Shown: positions 38,358-46,984 of the stretch, piece by piece
Layout: every line of letters starts with the position of its first letter
Position numbering within the stretch: the stretch's first letter is position 1
NCBI RefSeq assembly: GCF_030816715.1
Contig: NZ_JAUSYH010000001.1
Location: 4,278,001 to 4,342,000 of the forward strand
Direction: 5' to 3'
DNA length: 64,000 bases
DNA from: Streptomyces achromogenes
GTDB taxonomy: Bacteria > Actinomycetota > Actinomycetes > Streptomycetales > Streptomycetaceae
Position numbers and translations under genes: made by a program
The notes under the pieces: model-generated
Database searches by the model: none
Seen by the model: only the letters and a program-made list of their open reading frames with translations
What the model was told of the DNA's origin: nothing

Positions 38358-40530
38358 GGTCGCTCTCCTTCGTCAGCTGCGCCCAGTCGGTGACGACGGG
38401 AGCCAGCTCGCCCTCGAGCCACAAGGGGAGCTGATCGTGGTGATGGGGATGTCCGGGAACGCCGGACGCGCCGTGCGGGACGACCCACAGGCTGTCCTCG
38501 CGCCGGGCCAGGTCCCACACGTAGCGGGCGGCGGGACCGCGGGCGGCGAGATCGGTCGCGCCGGGCACGGACGAGGTGCACAGCACGCAGTCGTGGTCGC
38601 CCGCGAGGGCCGGTCCCCGGTACGAGGGGTCGGGCAGGGCCCGCCAGGGGGCGAGGCGGTGGGTGTCGCCCCAGGGGGCGGCCGGCTGCCCGGCCGTCTC
38701 CTCGAGGGCCTCCCGCACCAGCCGCTGCCGGTCGACGCCGTACAACTCCTCGGCGCGCAGCAGGTGTTCGAGGGCGAAGCCGATCCGCGGGAGGAGCGCC
38801 AGCCAGGGCAGGAGGACGTCCGGGTAGGCGGGCGGGGCCGTCAGGGCGGCGAAGGCGGGATGCGCGGCGAGTCGGCGGACGACGGCGCCGCGGAGGGCGG
38901 CGTACCGGCCGGCGTCCTCGCTGTCGGCGTCCATCCGGCGGTCCCAGCGCAGCAGCCGCTCGCGGAGTGCGGCGGCCGGGCCGGTCAGGCCGTCGAGCGC
39001 GGACACGCGTTCCAGCAGGGGCTCGGCGGAGGCGAGACGGGTGTCCGTGTGGACGGCCCGCATGTCGGACGCGGACCACTGCCGCCGGCCTGCCAGCATC
39101 GTCCGGATGCGGTCGGCGCGATGCGGCGCGGCGAACTCGACGCCCAGCCGCGCCGCCGGACCGCGCTGGTTGGCCATCACCGCGACGCCGTCGGTCACTC
39201 CAGCGCGGGGCGTCTCGTGCCAGCCGGTCCACTCGTGGCCGGGTTCCCATGCGGGCACGACGCGGGTGCCATTGGCCGTGGCACGGCGCGGCACCCGGCC
39301 CGCGACCCGGTGCAGCAGACCGCCCTCGGTGTCGGCGGCCTGTACGACGTTGACGGGCTCGACCCACTGGTCGAAGGCCCGGTCCACGTCGGCGACCCGG
39401 CGGGCCCGCAGCAGCGGGAGCAGGGTTTGGAAGCCGAGGTCGGAGGTGACCCGGGGCGGACAGCGCAGGCTCACCGCGAGCGGAGGGGTACCGGGGGAGG
39501 CATGGGCGCCGGGGGCCTCGGGGGCGCCAGGTGTTGGGGGGGTGCCGGGGGCTCGGTCACGTGAGCCGGGGGTGCCGTCGAGGCCCTCCGGTCCTCCGGC
39601 GATCACCGGACCCCGCTCGGTCTCGAGCACCTCCACCTCGACGGACTCCTCCCCCGCCACCCGCACGAGTTCGGTGTGCCGGGCCACCGGCCGCCAGCAG
39701 CCGTCCGGGCCGAGCGCCTCGACGCCGGTGCCGGTGCCGGTGCGGCGCAGGCGTTCGCGGTAGAGATCCTGGTAGTCGGCCATGGCGTTGGTGATGGCCC
39801 AGGCGACCGTGCCGGTGTGCCCGAAGTGCGCGATGCCGGGGACTCCGGGGACCGCGAGTCCGACGACGTCGAACTCGTCGCAGGCCAGGCGGATCTGCTG
39901 GTACACGCCGGGGTCCTCGACGAACCGGTGCGGGTCGCCGGCGATGACCGGCTGCCCGGTGACCGTGCGGTCGCCGCTCACCAGCCAGCCGTTGCTGCCG
40001 GAGGTGCCGGGCCCGTCCGTGGCGAACAGCCCGACCGCCTCGGGGCCGAGGTGCCGGGCGGCCTCCTCGCGCCACAGCTTGGCGGGGAACCCGGCGAACA
40101 GGAGGTGCGTGGCCAGCCAGACGGCCAGCGGCGTCCAGGGTTCCCAGCGGCCGGGCGCGAGGCCGACGCGCGCGAATTCGGGGGCGAGGCCGCAGGCATG
40201 GCCGGCGCGTGCCGTCTCCCGCAGGCCCTCGTTGACGCCGTCGACGTACGCGCGCGTCCAGTCGGCCGTCTCGGGGTCACGCCCGGCCAGGTCGTCGAAG
40301 CAGCGTCGCGCGGTGTCGTCGAGGCGGGCGCGGCGCACGAGCAGGTCCCAGGAGAGGGCGTCCGGTCCGAGGAACGACGCCGAGGAGCCCCGCGCGCGGT
40401 GCCGTTCGACCTCGAGCTGCCAGGCGCGGTCCCGTGCGGTCACCAGTCCCTGGAGGCGGGCGAGCGATCGGGCGTCGTCGGCGCGCAGATGCGGGACGCC
40501 CCACGCGTCGCGGTAGATCTCGGTGGTCAC
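38350..40530 (-). CDS. penicillin-acylase-family Ntn-hydrolase
   Basis: 726 residues from a GTG. The self-processing site is DGPGTSG-S-NGWLVSG, predicting cleavage before Ser179, which becomes the N-terminal nucleophile of the beta chain. NQRGPAARLGVEF near 440 is the family's oxyanion Asn region. Unlike secreted penicillin G acylase or PvdQ there is no signal peptide, so it should be cytoplasmic. Substrates in the family are N-acyl amides (beta-lactams, acyl-homoserine lactones, lipopeptide and siderophore precursors). Its start is 20 bases from an iron box, and it overlaps a siderophore-type acyltransferase. Confidence 0.88.
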   Translation of the reverse strand: MTTEIYRDAWGVPHLRADDARSLARLQGLVTARDRAWQLEVERHRARGSSASFLGPDALSWDLLVRRARLDDTARRCFDDLAGRDPETADWTRAYVDGVNEGLRETARAGHACGLAPEFARVGLAPGRWEPWTPLAVWLATHLLFAGFPAKLWREEAARHLGPEAVGLFATDGPGTSGSNGWLVSGDRTVTGQPVIAGDPHRFVEDPGVYQQIRLACDEFDVVGLAVPGVPGIAHFGHTGTVAWAITNAMADYQDLYRERLRRTGTGTGVEALGPDGCWRPVARHTELVRVAGEESVEVEVLETERGPVIAGGPEGLDGTPGSRDRAPGTPPTPGAPEAPGAHASPGTPPLAVSLRCPPRVTSDLGFQTLLPLLRARRVADVDRAFDQWVEPVNVVQAADTEGGLLHRVAGRVPRRATANGTRVVPAWEPGHEWTGWHETPRAGVTDGVAVMANQRGPAARLGVEFAAPHRADRIRTMLAGRRQWSASDMRAVHTDTRLASAEPLLERVSALDGLTGPAAALRERLLRWDRRMDADSEDAGRYAALRGAVVRRLAAHPAFAALTAPPAYPDVLLPWLALLPRIGFALEHLLRAEELYGVDRQRLVREALEETAGQPAAPWGDTHRLAPWRALPDPSYRGPALAGDHDCVLCTSSVPGATDLAARGPAARYVWDLARREDSLWVVPHGASGVPGHPHHHDQLPLWLEGELAPVVTDWAQLTKESDHG

Positions 40531-40549
40531 CCTGCGTCCCAGCTTCCCA

Positions 40550-40568
40550 TAAGGTTAGGCTTTCCTAA
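40550..40568. promoter_or_regulatory. iron box (DmdR/IdeR type)
   Basis: TAAGGTTAGGCTTTCCTAA matches the 19-bp IdeR/DmdR1 consensus TTAGGTTAGGCTAACCTAA at 16 positions. It lies between the divergent acylase (start 40530) and siderophore-interacting protein (start 40608), so it could repress both when iron is plentiful. Confidence 0.85.
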
Positions 40569-40607
40569 GTACTCGCGGCGGAATCGTACGTGAAGGGTGA
40601 AGAAGGA

Positions 40608-41342
40608 ATGGCACAGGGGCGGGGCTGGGAGGGCGCGGTCCTCAAGTTGATGCGGGCGAAGGACTTCACCCTCACCGTGACGGCCGCGGAGGACGTCACC
40701 GGCGACTACCGGCGGCTGCGTCTGTCGGACGGCGGACTGCTCGCCGCCACCGGCGTCCACCCGACGATGTGGGTGCGGCTCTGGTTCGACAACGCGGGCC
40801 GGCCGCATCAGCGCGCCTACACGCTGGTCGACCCCGACCCGGCGTCCGGCGCCTTCAGCCTGGAGTTCGCCCTGCACGAGGGCGCCGCCAGCGACTGGGC
40901 CAGGGCGGCGAAGCCCGGCGACACCGTCGAGGCGACCGTCCAGGGCACCGGCTTCGCGCCGCCCGCACCGGCTCCCTCGCACGTCTTCGTCATCGGCGAC
41001 CCGGCCTCGCTGCCCGCCGTCAACTCGCTGCTCGGCGAGGGCGAGGGCGCGCTCGGCTCCGCACCGGCCACCGTCTGGTTCGAGGGCGAGGCCGACGGCC
41101 TGCCCTTCCGGACCGACCCCGCCCGCCACGAGATACGGCACGTGCCCCGGCGCGACGCCGGCGCGGAGCTGGTCGAGCGGGTCAGGGCCGAGCTGCCCGG
41201 ACTGCTGCGGGCCACACCCGATCCGTACGTCTGGATCGCCTGCGACACCCACACCACCAGGACGCTGTCGGCGTACCTGCGCAAGGAGCTGGGCGTCCCG
41301 AAGGAGCGGGTGCACGCCCTGGGGTACTGGCGCGCGGACTGA
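40608..41342 (+). CDS. siderophore-interacting protein (FAD-binding ferric reductase)
   Basis: 244 residues from the ATG at 40608; a GTG at 40590 would add six residues. The FAD-binding barrel includes HQRAYTLVDPDP (the RxYT flavin motif, about 72-83). The C-terminal SIP domain has HVFVIGDPASLPAVNSLL and YVWIACDTHTTRTLSAYLRKELG. These proteins reduce Fe(III)-siderophores in the cytoplasm to release iron. It has an iron box about 40 bases upstream. Confidence 0.92.
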   Translation: MAQGRGWEGAVLKLMRAKDFTLTVTAAEDVTGDYRRLRLSDGGLLAATGVHPTMWVRLWFDNAGRPHQRAYTLVDPDPASGAFSLEFALHEGAASDWARAAKPGDTVEATVQGTGFAPPAPAPSHVFVIGDPASLPAVNSLLGEGEGALGSAPATVWFEGEADGLPFRTDPARHEIRHVPRRDAGAELVERVRAELPGLLRATPDPYVWIACDTHTTRTLSAYLRKELGVPKERVHALGYWRAD

Positions 41343-41366
41343 CCGCCCAGGCGGGATCATCGACCC

Positions 41367-42011
41367 ATGGACGTCACCCTTCACCTCTCCCAGGATGCCG
41401 AGGCCGACGAGCTCCTCGGGCGGTCCCCGCTCGCCGCGCTGGTCGGGATGCTGCTGGACCAGCAGGTCCCGATGGAGTGGGCGTTCAAGGGCCCCCGGAC
41501 GATCGCCGACCGGCTCGGCGCCGACGACCTGGACGCGCAGGACATCGCCGTCCAGGACCCGGAGGCCTTCGCCGCGCTGCTCTCCGACAAGCCGGCGGTG
41601 CACCGCTACCCCGGTTCCATGGCCAAGCGCATCCAGCAGCTCTGCCAGTACCTCGTCGAGCACTACGACGGGGACGCAGCCGCCGTCTGGAAGGACGCCG
41701 ACACCGGCAAGGAGCTGCTCCGGCGTCTCGAGGAGCTGCCCGGGTTCGGGCGGCAGAAGGCGCAGATCTTTCTCGCGCTGCTGGGCAAACAGCTCGGCGT
41801 GCGGCCCACGGGCTGGCGGGAGGCGGCCGGCCCCTACGGGGAGCCGGAGTCCTTCCGGTCCGTCGCCGACATCACCGGCCCGGAGTCGCTGGGCAAGGTC
41901 CGGGCGCACAAACAGGAGATGAAGGCGGCGGCGAAGGCCGCCAAGGCCGGGAAAGCCGGGAAGGCAGGAAAAGCGGGGAAACAGGTCGAGCAACAGGAAC
42001 CGACCGACTGA
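41367..42011 (+). CDS. HhH-GPD base-excision repair family protein
   Basis: 214 residues. The helix-hairpin-helix is LPGFGRQKAQIF (about 124-135). MLLDQQVPMEWAFKGP near residue 28 is the substrate-pocket helix of this actinobacterial subfamily. The usual catalytic Asp after the HhH motif is not clear. The tail is a Lys/Ala/Gly repeat (residues about 183-208), likely nonspecific DNA binding. It follows the siderophore gene by 24 bases. Confidence 0.85.
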   Translation: MDVTLHLSQDAEADELLGRSPLAALVGMLLDQQVPMEWAFKGPRTIADRLGADDLDAQDIAVQDPEAFAALLSDKPAVHRYPGSMAKRIQQLCQYLVEHYDGDAAAVWKDADTGKELLRRLEELPGFGRQKAQIFLALLGKQLGVRPTGWREAAGPYGEPESFRSVADITGPESLGKVRAHKQEMKAAAKAAKAGKAGKAGKAGKQVEQQEPTD

Positions 42012-42037
42012 CCCGCCCGCTGCCCCCGGTCCTACCC

Positions 42038-42101
42038 GTGGTCCTGGTCCTGCCCCTGTCCTGCCCCTGTCCTGCCCCTGGTCCTGGTCCTGGTCCTGGT
42101 C
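42038..42101. repeat. CCTG-rich short tandem repeat
   Basis: Alternating units of GTCCTG and CCCCTGTCCTG occur over about 64 bases just after the HhH-GPD stop. No hairpin or gene is associated. Confidence 0.75.
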
Positions 42102-42199
42102 GGCGGTAACGCTTTCGCCCCCCGCATCCCTGCTCCGAACAGGTGATTCTCCCGCCCGGCGTGCTGAACGCCGGGCGTGTCGCGGGGAGATGACCTCCC

Positions 42200-42529
42200 A
42201 TGAGCACCACACGAAGGCACCCCCGCAGCCACACCTGGCTGCGCGTGCTCGTCGTGCTCCTCGCCCTGCTCGCGCCGGCCGCTCCCGCCGGGTCCGCCGA
42301 GCCGGCCGCGCCGCCGGCCGCCGCCTCGGAGATCGTCGAGTACGACGTCCTCGACACGCCGCTGCGCCCGGCCTCCTGTGGTCACCGCCCCGCCGCCCCG
42401 CTGCGGCCGGCCCCCCTCCCACCGGGCGGCCCACCGACCCGGCCGCCCTCCTCGCCGCCACCGTCCTCACACACCCCGCACCGCCCGCACCTCTTGTCCG
42501 CCCTGCGCACGGTGGTCCTGCGCTGCTGA
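42200..42529 (+). CDS. small secreted proline-rich protein
   Basis: 109 residues, ATG with GGGGAG upstream. A signal peptide is clear: basic n-region (TTRRHPRSHTW), core LRVLVVLLALLAP, and AxA-like site near PAGSAEPA. The mature part is rich in Pro, His and Ser, with two cysteines (CGH and the C-terminal Cys). No known domain. The base composition with signal peptide and good ribosome binding site argue that it is real, but it may be poorly conserved. Confidence 0.55.
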   Translation: MSTTRRHPRSHTWLRVLVVLLALLAPAAPAGSAEPAAPPAAASEIVEYDVLDTPLRPASCGHRPAAPLRPAPLPPGGPPTRPPSSPPPSSHTPHRPHLLSALRTVVLRC

Positions 42530-42586
42530 CCGACGCCGTCCCCCGGACCCGTCAGCAAGCACCCCTGCACCCTGCGAGGAATCACC

Positions 42587-42712
42587 ATGCCCACAGACCC
42601 GTACGCCGTCCTGCGCGCCCTGCTCCGCGCGGAAGCCGCACGCAGCGCTCCCAAGCCCCCCGCCCAGCAACCGGCCCACCCGCAGCAGCCTTTGCGGAAG
42701 CGGGAACGGTAG
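42587..42712 (+). CDS. 41-residue small protein
   Basis: ATG at 42587 with GCGAGGA upstream. It begins MPTDPYAVLRALLRAEAAR and ends basic (LRKRER). A short amphipathic helix is predicted at residues 5-19, and the middle is Pro/Gln-rich. It follows the secreted protein by 57 bases and may be cotranscribed. Function unknown. Confidence 0.5.
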   Translation: MPTDPYAVLRALLRAEAARSAPKPPAQQPAHPQQPLRKRER

Positions 42713-42853
42713 CGGTAGCGGTAGCGGAGATCACCGATGGGGAGCCGGGTCCGGGGGCACCCAGGAAACAGCGGGACGGGAATGGCCCCCGTCCCCGGCC
42801 CCGGCCACCTCTGAGCCCGGCCCTGTCAGGCCCCGACCCGCCCCCGTCAGGGG

Positions 42854-43631
42854 CTAACGCCTTCTGCGGGTCGTCCCGAAGAGGGAACGGGTGATCTCCC
42901 GGCCTAGCTGGGTCCCGACCGAGCAGGCCGGCGACTTGAAGATCCCGCTGCCCACCACCTGTTCCACGACGGAGGGGTCGCGCTCGGCCACGCCAGGAGG
43001 GGTCGCGCTCGGCCACGCCAGGGGCGGGGGCGGGGCCTTCTTCGTCGCCGCCGGGGTGTTCCCGCCGGGCGGCCGGGCGGCGGCGGACAGCTTCTCGAAC
43101 GCCGACTCTCTGTCCACAGCCTGTGCATACCGCCCGTACAGCGCGACTGATCAGGCCGAGCGACTGCTCCTGCGTCCGGTTCAGCTGGAGCACCTTGGAC
43201 AGCAGCACCGGCCCGAAACCGGTGACGGTGGCCCGCAGCGGGACGCCGTGCCCGAGGCCGCCGAGGGCGTAGAACTCGGCGGGGAAACCCGTTGCCGTCC
43301 ATTTCTGGCCGACTTCCGCCGCCCGCCCTCGCATTCGGTCGTTCGCCTCCCCAGGTGCCGAGACCGCCGACGGATCGCCCTTGACGTCGGCCAGGAACAC
43401 CCGGCACTCCCTGCGCCGAGAGCTGTTCGGCGATCAGCTGGAGCGTCTTGGTCTTCCCGGTGCCGGTGGCGCCGGCGACCCGACCGTGCCTGTTCAGCAT
43501 GGGGAGGGGGATGCGGACCGGGGCCTCGGGCAGACATTTCCCGCCTCCCACAGCAGGGCGCCGAGGTCGAGGGCGGGTCCGCTGAAGGCGTAGCCGGCGG
43601 CGATGTCACCGGCGCGCGTCGACTCGCTCAT
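42854..43631 (-). pseudogene. HerA-like/DUF853 ATPase, internally deleted and frameshifted
   Basis: From ATG 43631: MSESTRAGDIAAGYAFSGP, then GRVAGATGTGKTKTLQLIAEQLSA (Walker A) in a second frame, then FLADVKGDPSAV...LSKVLQLNRTQEQSLGLI in a third. The sequence then jumps to the family C-terminus (VDRESAFEKL...VVEQVVGSGIFKSP...REITRSLFGTTRRRR). Frameshifts are near 43540 and 43405, and about 250 residues, including Walker B, are missing at a junction near 43135. Intact homologues are about 500 residues. The function of DUF853 proteins in Streptomyces is unclear. Confidence 0.82.
42971..43020. repeat. 25-bp tandem duplication inside the DUF853 pseudogene
   Basis: Two identical 25-bp units (42971-42995, 42996-43020). 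They shift the frame, adding to the decay of the gene's C-terminal linker. Confidence 0.95.
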
Positions 43632-43736
43632 CGTCAGCTCCTCGTTCCCTTTTCCCCCCGTTCATCACGTCTTTTCCAGCGTCGCACTCCGTCGCCATGG
43701 CTGCGCCCGGAACGTCGGGACCGGTAGGCTTTCCGT

Positions 43737-44033
43737 GTGATCTTCAAGCGCATCGGAAACGGCCGGCCGTACCCCGACCACGGCCGGGAAAGCACCCGGC
43801 AGTGGGCGGACGTCGCGCCGCGCCCGGTCCGCCTCGATCAGCTGGTGACCACCAAGCAGCAGCTCGACCTGGAAACCCTGCTCGCGGAGGACTCCACCTT
43901 CTACGGCGACCTGTTCGCGCACGTCGTGAAGTGGCAGGGCGACCTGTACCTGGAGGACGGACTGCACCGCGCGGTGCGGGCGGCGCTCCAGCAGAGACAG
44001 GTGCTCCACGCCCGCGTGCTCGAGCTGGACTGA
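43737..44033 (+). CDS. conserved actinobacterial protein with ParB-like core
   Basis: 98 residues from a GTG. The stretch RPVRLDQLVTTKQQLDLETLL and the later VKWQGDLYLEDGLHRAVRAAL have the layout of the small ParB/sulfiredoxin-like fold, where a D-G-x-H-R motif follows a strand. No HTH or other domain is attached. It is a common single-copy gene in Streptomyces of unknown role. The fold assignment is tentative. Confidence 0.7.
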   Translation: MIFKRIGNGRPYPDHGRESTRQWADVAPRPVRLDQLVTTKQQLDLETLLAEDSTFYGDLFAHVVKWQGDLYLEDGLHRAVRAALQQRQVLHARVLELD

Positions 44034-44262
44034 GCCCCGCCGGGCCGTCGCCCGGGCCTCCGCCATGCCGCGGCCGGGTGTTCGTCGGACCCTGCCCGGA
44101 CCGTCGTCAGGCTCCTTCGGGCCGCCGTCGGACCGTCGTGGGGGCCGCGACGAGGCCTGGGGCGACCTCCGGATTGACCCTTTCGGGTTCTTTCTCACGC
44201 CCCGCGCGGTGTCGGATGATCGTTTATTAGTCACGGCTGCCCGGGCGCACTACGCTGCGCCC

Positions 44263-44970
44263 ATGAGCATGCTGACTCCCCCCGGCATGGGCGGCAAGTA
44301 CCGGATCACGGGGGACAAATACCCCCGCATGCGCCCCCATCGTCGACGCGGCCGGCTTGCCGTCGTGGTCGTCGCCTGCGGCGCCGTCCTCGGCGTGGCC
44401 GGCTGGGGCACCCTGCAGCTCATCGACGTCTTCACGGGCGGCGGGGGCACCGCGACGGCGGCGGACGGCTGCTCGAAGAACACGACGAAGGCGGGCCCCG
44501 CGGCCTCCGCCTCCCCGTCCGCGGCCCCGAGCGGCGGCGCCGGTGCGGGCACGGCAGCCGGAGCGGGCGCGGTGCCCGGTGCGGTGCCCAAGCCCGCGCA
44601 GATCACGGTGAACGTCTTCAACGCCACCACCCGCAGCGGCCTCGCGAAGACGACCGCGGACGAGCTGAAGAGACGCGGCTTCAAGATCGGCGAAGTGGGC
44701 AACGCCGCCAAGCAGTACGACAAGAAGGTCCCCGGGACCGGGATGCTGCTCGGGCCCGCGTCCTCGCTCAACACCTCGCTGCCGGTCCTCGCGACGCAGC
44801 TCGGCACCGCAGAGCGCCGCACCGACGCCGCCCGCAAGGGCACGGCGGTCGACCTGATCATCGGCAACGGCTTCAAGGCGCTGACCGGCCAGGCGGAGGC
44901 GACCAAGGCCCTGGCGGCGCTGGCCGCCCCGCACCCGACGGCAGGCGCCACCACCAAGAAGAGGTGCTGA
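44263..44970 (+). CDS. membrane-anchored LytR_C domain protein
   Basis: 235 residues from the ATG at 44263. After a 31-residue basic cytoplasmic start, one membrane helix is visible (about 32-55, LAVVVVACGAVLGVAGWG), then an Ala/Ser/Pro linker. The LytR C-terminal domain (about 112-205) starts ITVNVFNATTRSGLAKTTADEL. Without the LCP catalytic domain this family is thought to help cell-envelope assembly in actinobacteria. A lone Cys follows the helix, and the last residue is Cys. It lies upstream of and convergent with upp. Confidence 0.85.
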   Translation: MSMLTPPGMGGKYRITGDKYPRMRPHRRRGRLAVVVVACGAVLGVAGWGTLQLIDVFTGGGGTATAADGCSKNTTKAGPAASASPSAAPSGGAGAGTAAGAGAVPGAVPKPAQITVNVFNATTRSGLAKTTADELKRRGFKIGEVGNAAKQYDKKVPGTGMLLGPASSLNTSLPVLATQLGTAERRTDAARKGTAVDLIIGNGFKALTGQAEATKALAALAAPHPTAGATTKKRC

Positions 44971-45025
44971 CGGCCGAAGAAGGGCTGCCGACGGCCGGCT
45001 CACCGGCCGTCGGCACGTCCGGACG

Positions 45026-45661
45026 CTACTCCGCCGCCCCGTACAGGCGGTCTCCCGCGTCGCCGAGGCCCGGGACGATGTAGCCGTGCTCGTTGAGGTG
45101 GTCGTCGACCGCCGCCGTGACGACGGTGACCGGAGAGCCCGCGAGCTCCCGCTCCATGATCTGCACGCCCTCCGGCGCGGCGAGCAGCACCACGGCCGTG
45201 ACGTCGTCGGCGCCGCGGCGGATCAGCTCGCGGATCGCGGCGACCAGCGTGCCGCCGGTGGCCAGCATCGGGTCCAGGACGTACACCTGGCGGCCGGAGA
45301 GGTCCTCCGGCATACGCGTGGCGTACGTGGACGCCTCCAGCGTCTCCTCGTTGCGGATCATGCCGAGGAAGCCCACCTCCGCCGTCGGCAGCAGCCGGAC
45401 CATGCCGTCCAGCATGCCGAGGCCCGCGCGCAGGATCGGCACGACCAGCGGACGCGGGTAGGAGAGCTTGACGCCGGTGGTCGAGGCGACCGGCGTCTTG
45501 ATGTCGACCTGTTCGGTGCGCACGTCCCGCGTGGCCTCGTAGGCGAGCAGGGTGACCAGCTCGTCGGCCAGCCGGCGGAAGGTCGCGGAGTCGGTGCGCT
45601 GGTCGCGCAGCGTGGTGAGTTTGTGGGCGACCAGAGGGTGGTCGACGACGTGGAGACGCAT
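45026..45661 (-). CDS. upp: Uracil phosphoribosyltransferase
   Basis: Salvages uracil to UMP with PRPP. The 211 residues match the family. Diagnostic segments are LRAGLGMLDGM, VYVLDPMLATGGTLVAAI (PRPP loop) and YIVPGLGDAGDRLYG at the C-terminus (uracil site). It starts MRLHVVDHPLVAHKL at ATG 45661. The frame stays open upstream without meaning. Confidence 0.97.
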   Translation of the reverse strand: MRLHVVDHPLVAHKLTTLRDQRTDSATFRRLADELVTLLAYEATRDVRTEQVDIKTPVASTTGVKLSYPRPLVVPILRAGLGMLDGMVRLLPTAEVGFLGMIRNEETLEASTYATRMPEDLSGRQVYVLDPMLATGGTLVAAIRELIRRGADDVTAVVLLAAPEGVQIMERELAGSPVTVVTAAVDDHLNEHGYIVPGLGDAGDRLYGAAE

Positions 45662-45821
45662 GTCGACAACAGTAACCGGGGCCGTCCTGCCCGGCGTCCC
45701 CACACTCGGTGAACCTTTCCCCCGGACTTTCCCCGGACTTCCCCGGACTTCCCGGACTTTCCCCGGCTTCGGCCGTTCGCTGGCACGGCACCGGCCGTCG
45801 GAGGGAAAGTGGGAGGCAGGT

Positions 45822-46055
45822 ATGGAGACGGACCGGGGTACCCGGGGTGGTGTGCTGATGCCTGACCTGCCCGACCCGACCGACGGCGACTCGCCGACGA
45901 GGCCTCCCGAGACCGACGCGGAGCGCCGCCGGCGCCGCGCCCGGTTTCTGCGCGAGCTGGCGGAGGCCCGTGAACTGCGCGACCGGGTCCAGCCGCGACG
46001 CGCCAAGACCGCCCGCCTGCGCCACGCGATGCGGATGCGCACGTTCCGCTGGTAG
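45822..46055 (+). CDS. small charged protein
   Basis: 77 residues, ATG with GGGAGG upstream. The Asp/Pro-rich N-terminal third leads into a long Arg/Glu-rich helix (DAERRRRRARFLRELAEARELRDRV) and a basic end MRMRTFRW. It looks like a single amphipathic or coiled helix. Divergent from upp. Function unknown; a second Met (MPDLPDP) is an alternative start. Confidence 0.6.
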   Translation: METDRGTRGGVLMPDLPDPTDGDSPTRPPETDAERRRRRARFLRELAEARELRDRVQPRRAKTARLRHAMRMRTFRW

Positions 46056-46403
46056 ACCCGGCCGTGCGGCGTAGCGGACTTGGGGCATACGGGGAAGATC
46101 ACCACCGTCACGGGTGTCCCGCGGGTGCCGCACGGGCAGGCGTGCGTGGGCGCACGGGAAAGCCGCGTACGATCCGCTCGTGGCGGCAACGAGCGCGCTG
46201 GTGAGTCGCTCACGGACGTGACCACGGAGGTGACCGCGGACGTGCGATCAAAACCACCGAACACAGGGAGCCGAAGACGTCCCCTGGACGCCTTGTTTCT
46301 GCCACGATTCCGAGTGGGCGGGGCTCGGAGCCGAGCTCTCCGCCCGTAACCTCCGCCGGGGGGACCCCCAACCGGCACGCCTAGGACCAGTGGGAGAGTC
46401 ACG
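46056..46403. other. intergenic region upstream of the tadA operon
   Basis: About 350 bases with no convincing gene. A locally AT-richer patch (ATCAAAACCACCGAACACA near 46246-46264) may be promoter. GGACGTGACCACGGAGGTGACCGCGGACGTG near 46213-46243 shows short imperfect repeats. Confidence 0.4.
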
Positions 46404-46934
46404 GTGTACTTCGCCGCACTGCTCGCGCGCACCGAAGACGGGTGGGAAGCGAGCGACACAGAGCTCGACGATGTGGAGACCCTGTCGGATCTGGCCGACC
46501 TGGCCCGGGAGGCCTCCCCGGACGAGGACACGGTGCTCGTGCTGATCGAGCAGGAGGACTCGTGGTTCGGGGTCGTCCGCATCGACGGCGAGGAGGATCC
46601 TCGCATCTTCGTCTCCGACGCCGCTGCCGCCGCCCGCAGCTCGTACGGCGAGATCCTGCTCACCGACGAACTGCTCGGAAGGGATCCGGATGACGTCGAC
46701 CTGGACGCCCTGGATCTCGACGGCACCGAGGACGGTGAAGACGAGGACGAGGGCTCCGACGGGGCCACGAGCGGCGGCTCCGCGGAGGCCGTGCCGCACG
46801 GCCCGGTCGGCGACGCCGGGATCCTCGACGACCTCGGCGTCACCGAGAAGGAGCTGAGGGCGCTGTCCGACGACGCGCTCACCGAGATCGCCGACGCCCT
46901 GGGCGCGTCGGCGGTCCTGGAGACGGTCCGCTGA
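46404..46934 (+). CDS. tRNA adenosine deaminase-associated protein
   Basis: 176 residues, GTG start with GGGAG upstream. Highly acidic, with a Asp/Glu run at about 105-125. The N-terminal MYFAALLARTEDGWEASDTELDDVE and the C-terminal LGVTEKELRALSDDALTEIADALG match the actinobacterial family always found directly before tadA. Its role is unknown; a partner for TadA is suggested by synteny. Confidence 0.85.
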   Translation: MYFAALLARTEDGWEASDTELDDVETLSDLADLAREASPDEDTVLVLIEQEDSWFGVVRIDGEEDPRIFVSDAAAAARSSYGEILLTDELLGRDPDDVDLDALDLDGTEDGEDEDEGSDGATSGGSAEAVPHGPVGDAGILDDLGVTEKELRALSDDALTEIADALGASAVLETVR

Positions 46935-46984
46935 CCGCACCGGAGGCGCCGGCCGACCCCGTACGCGACCGCTGGCGGACCGCG

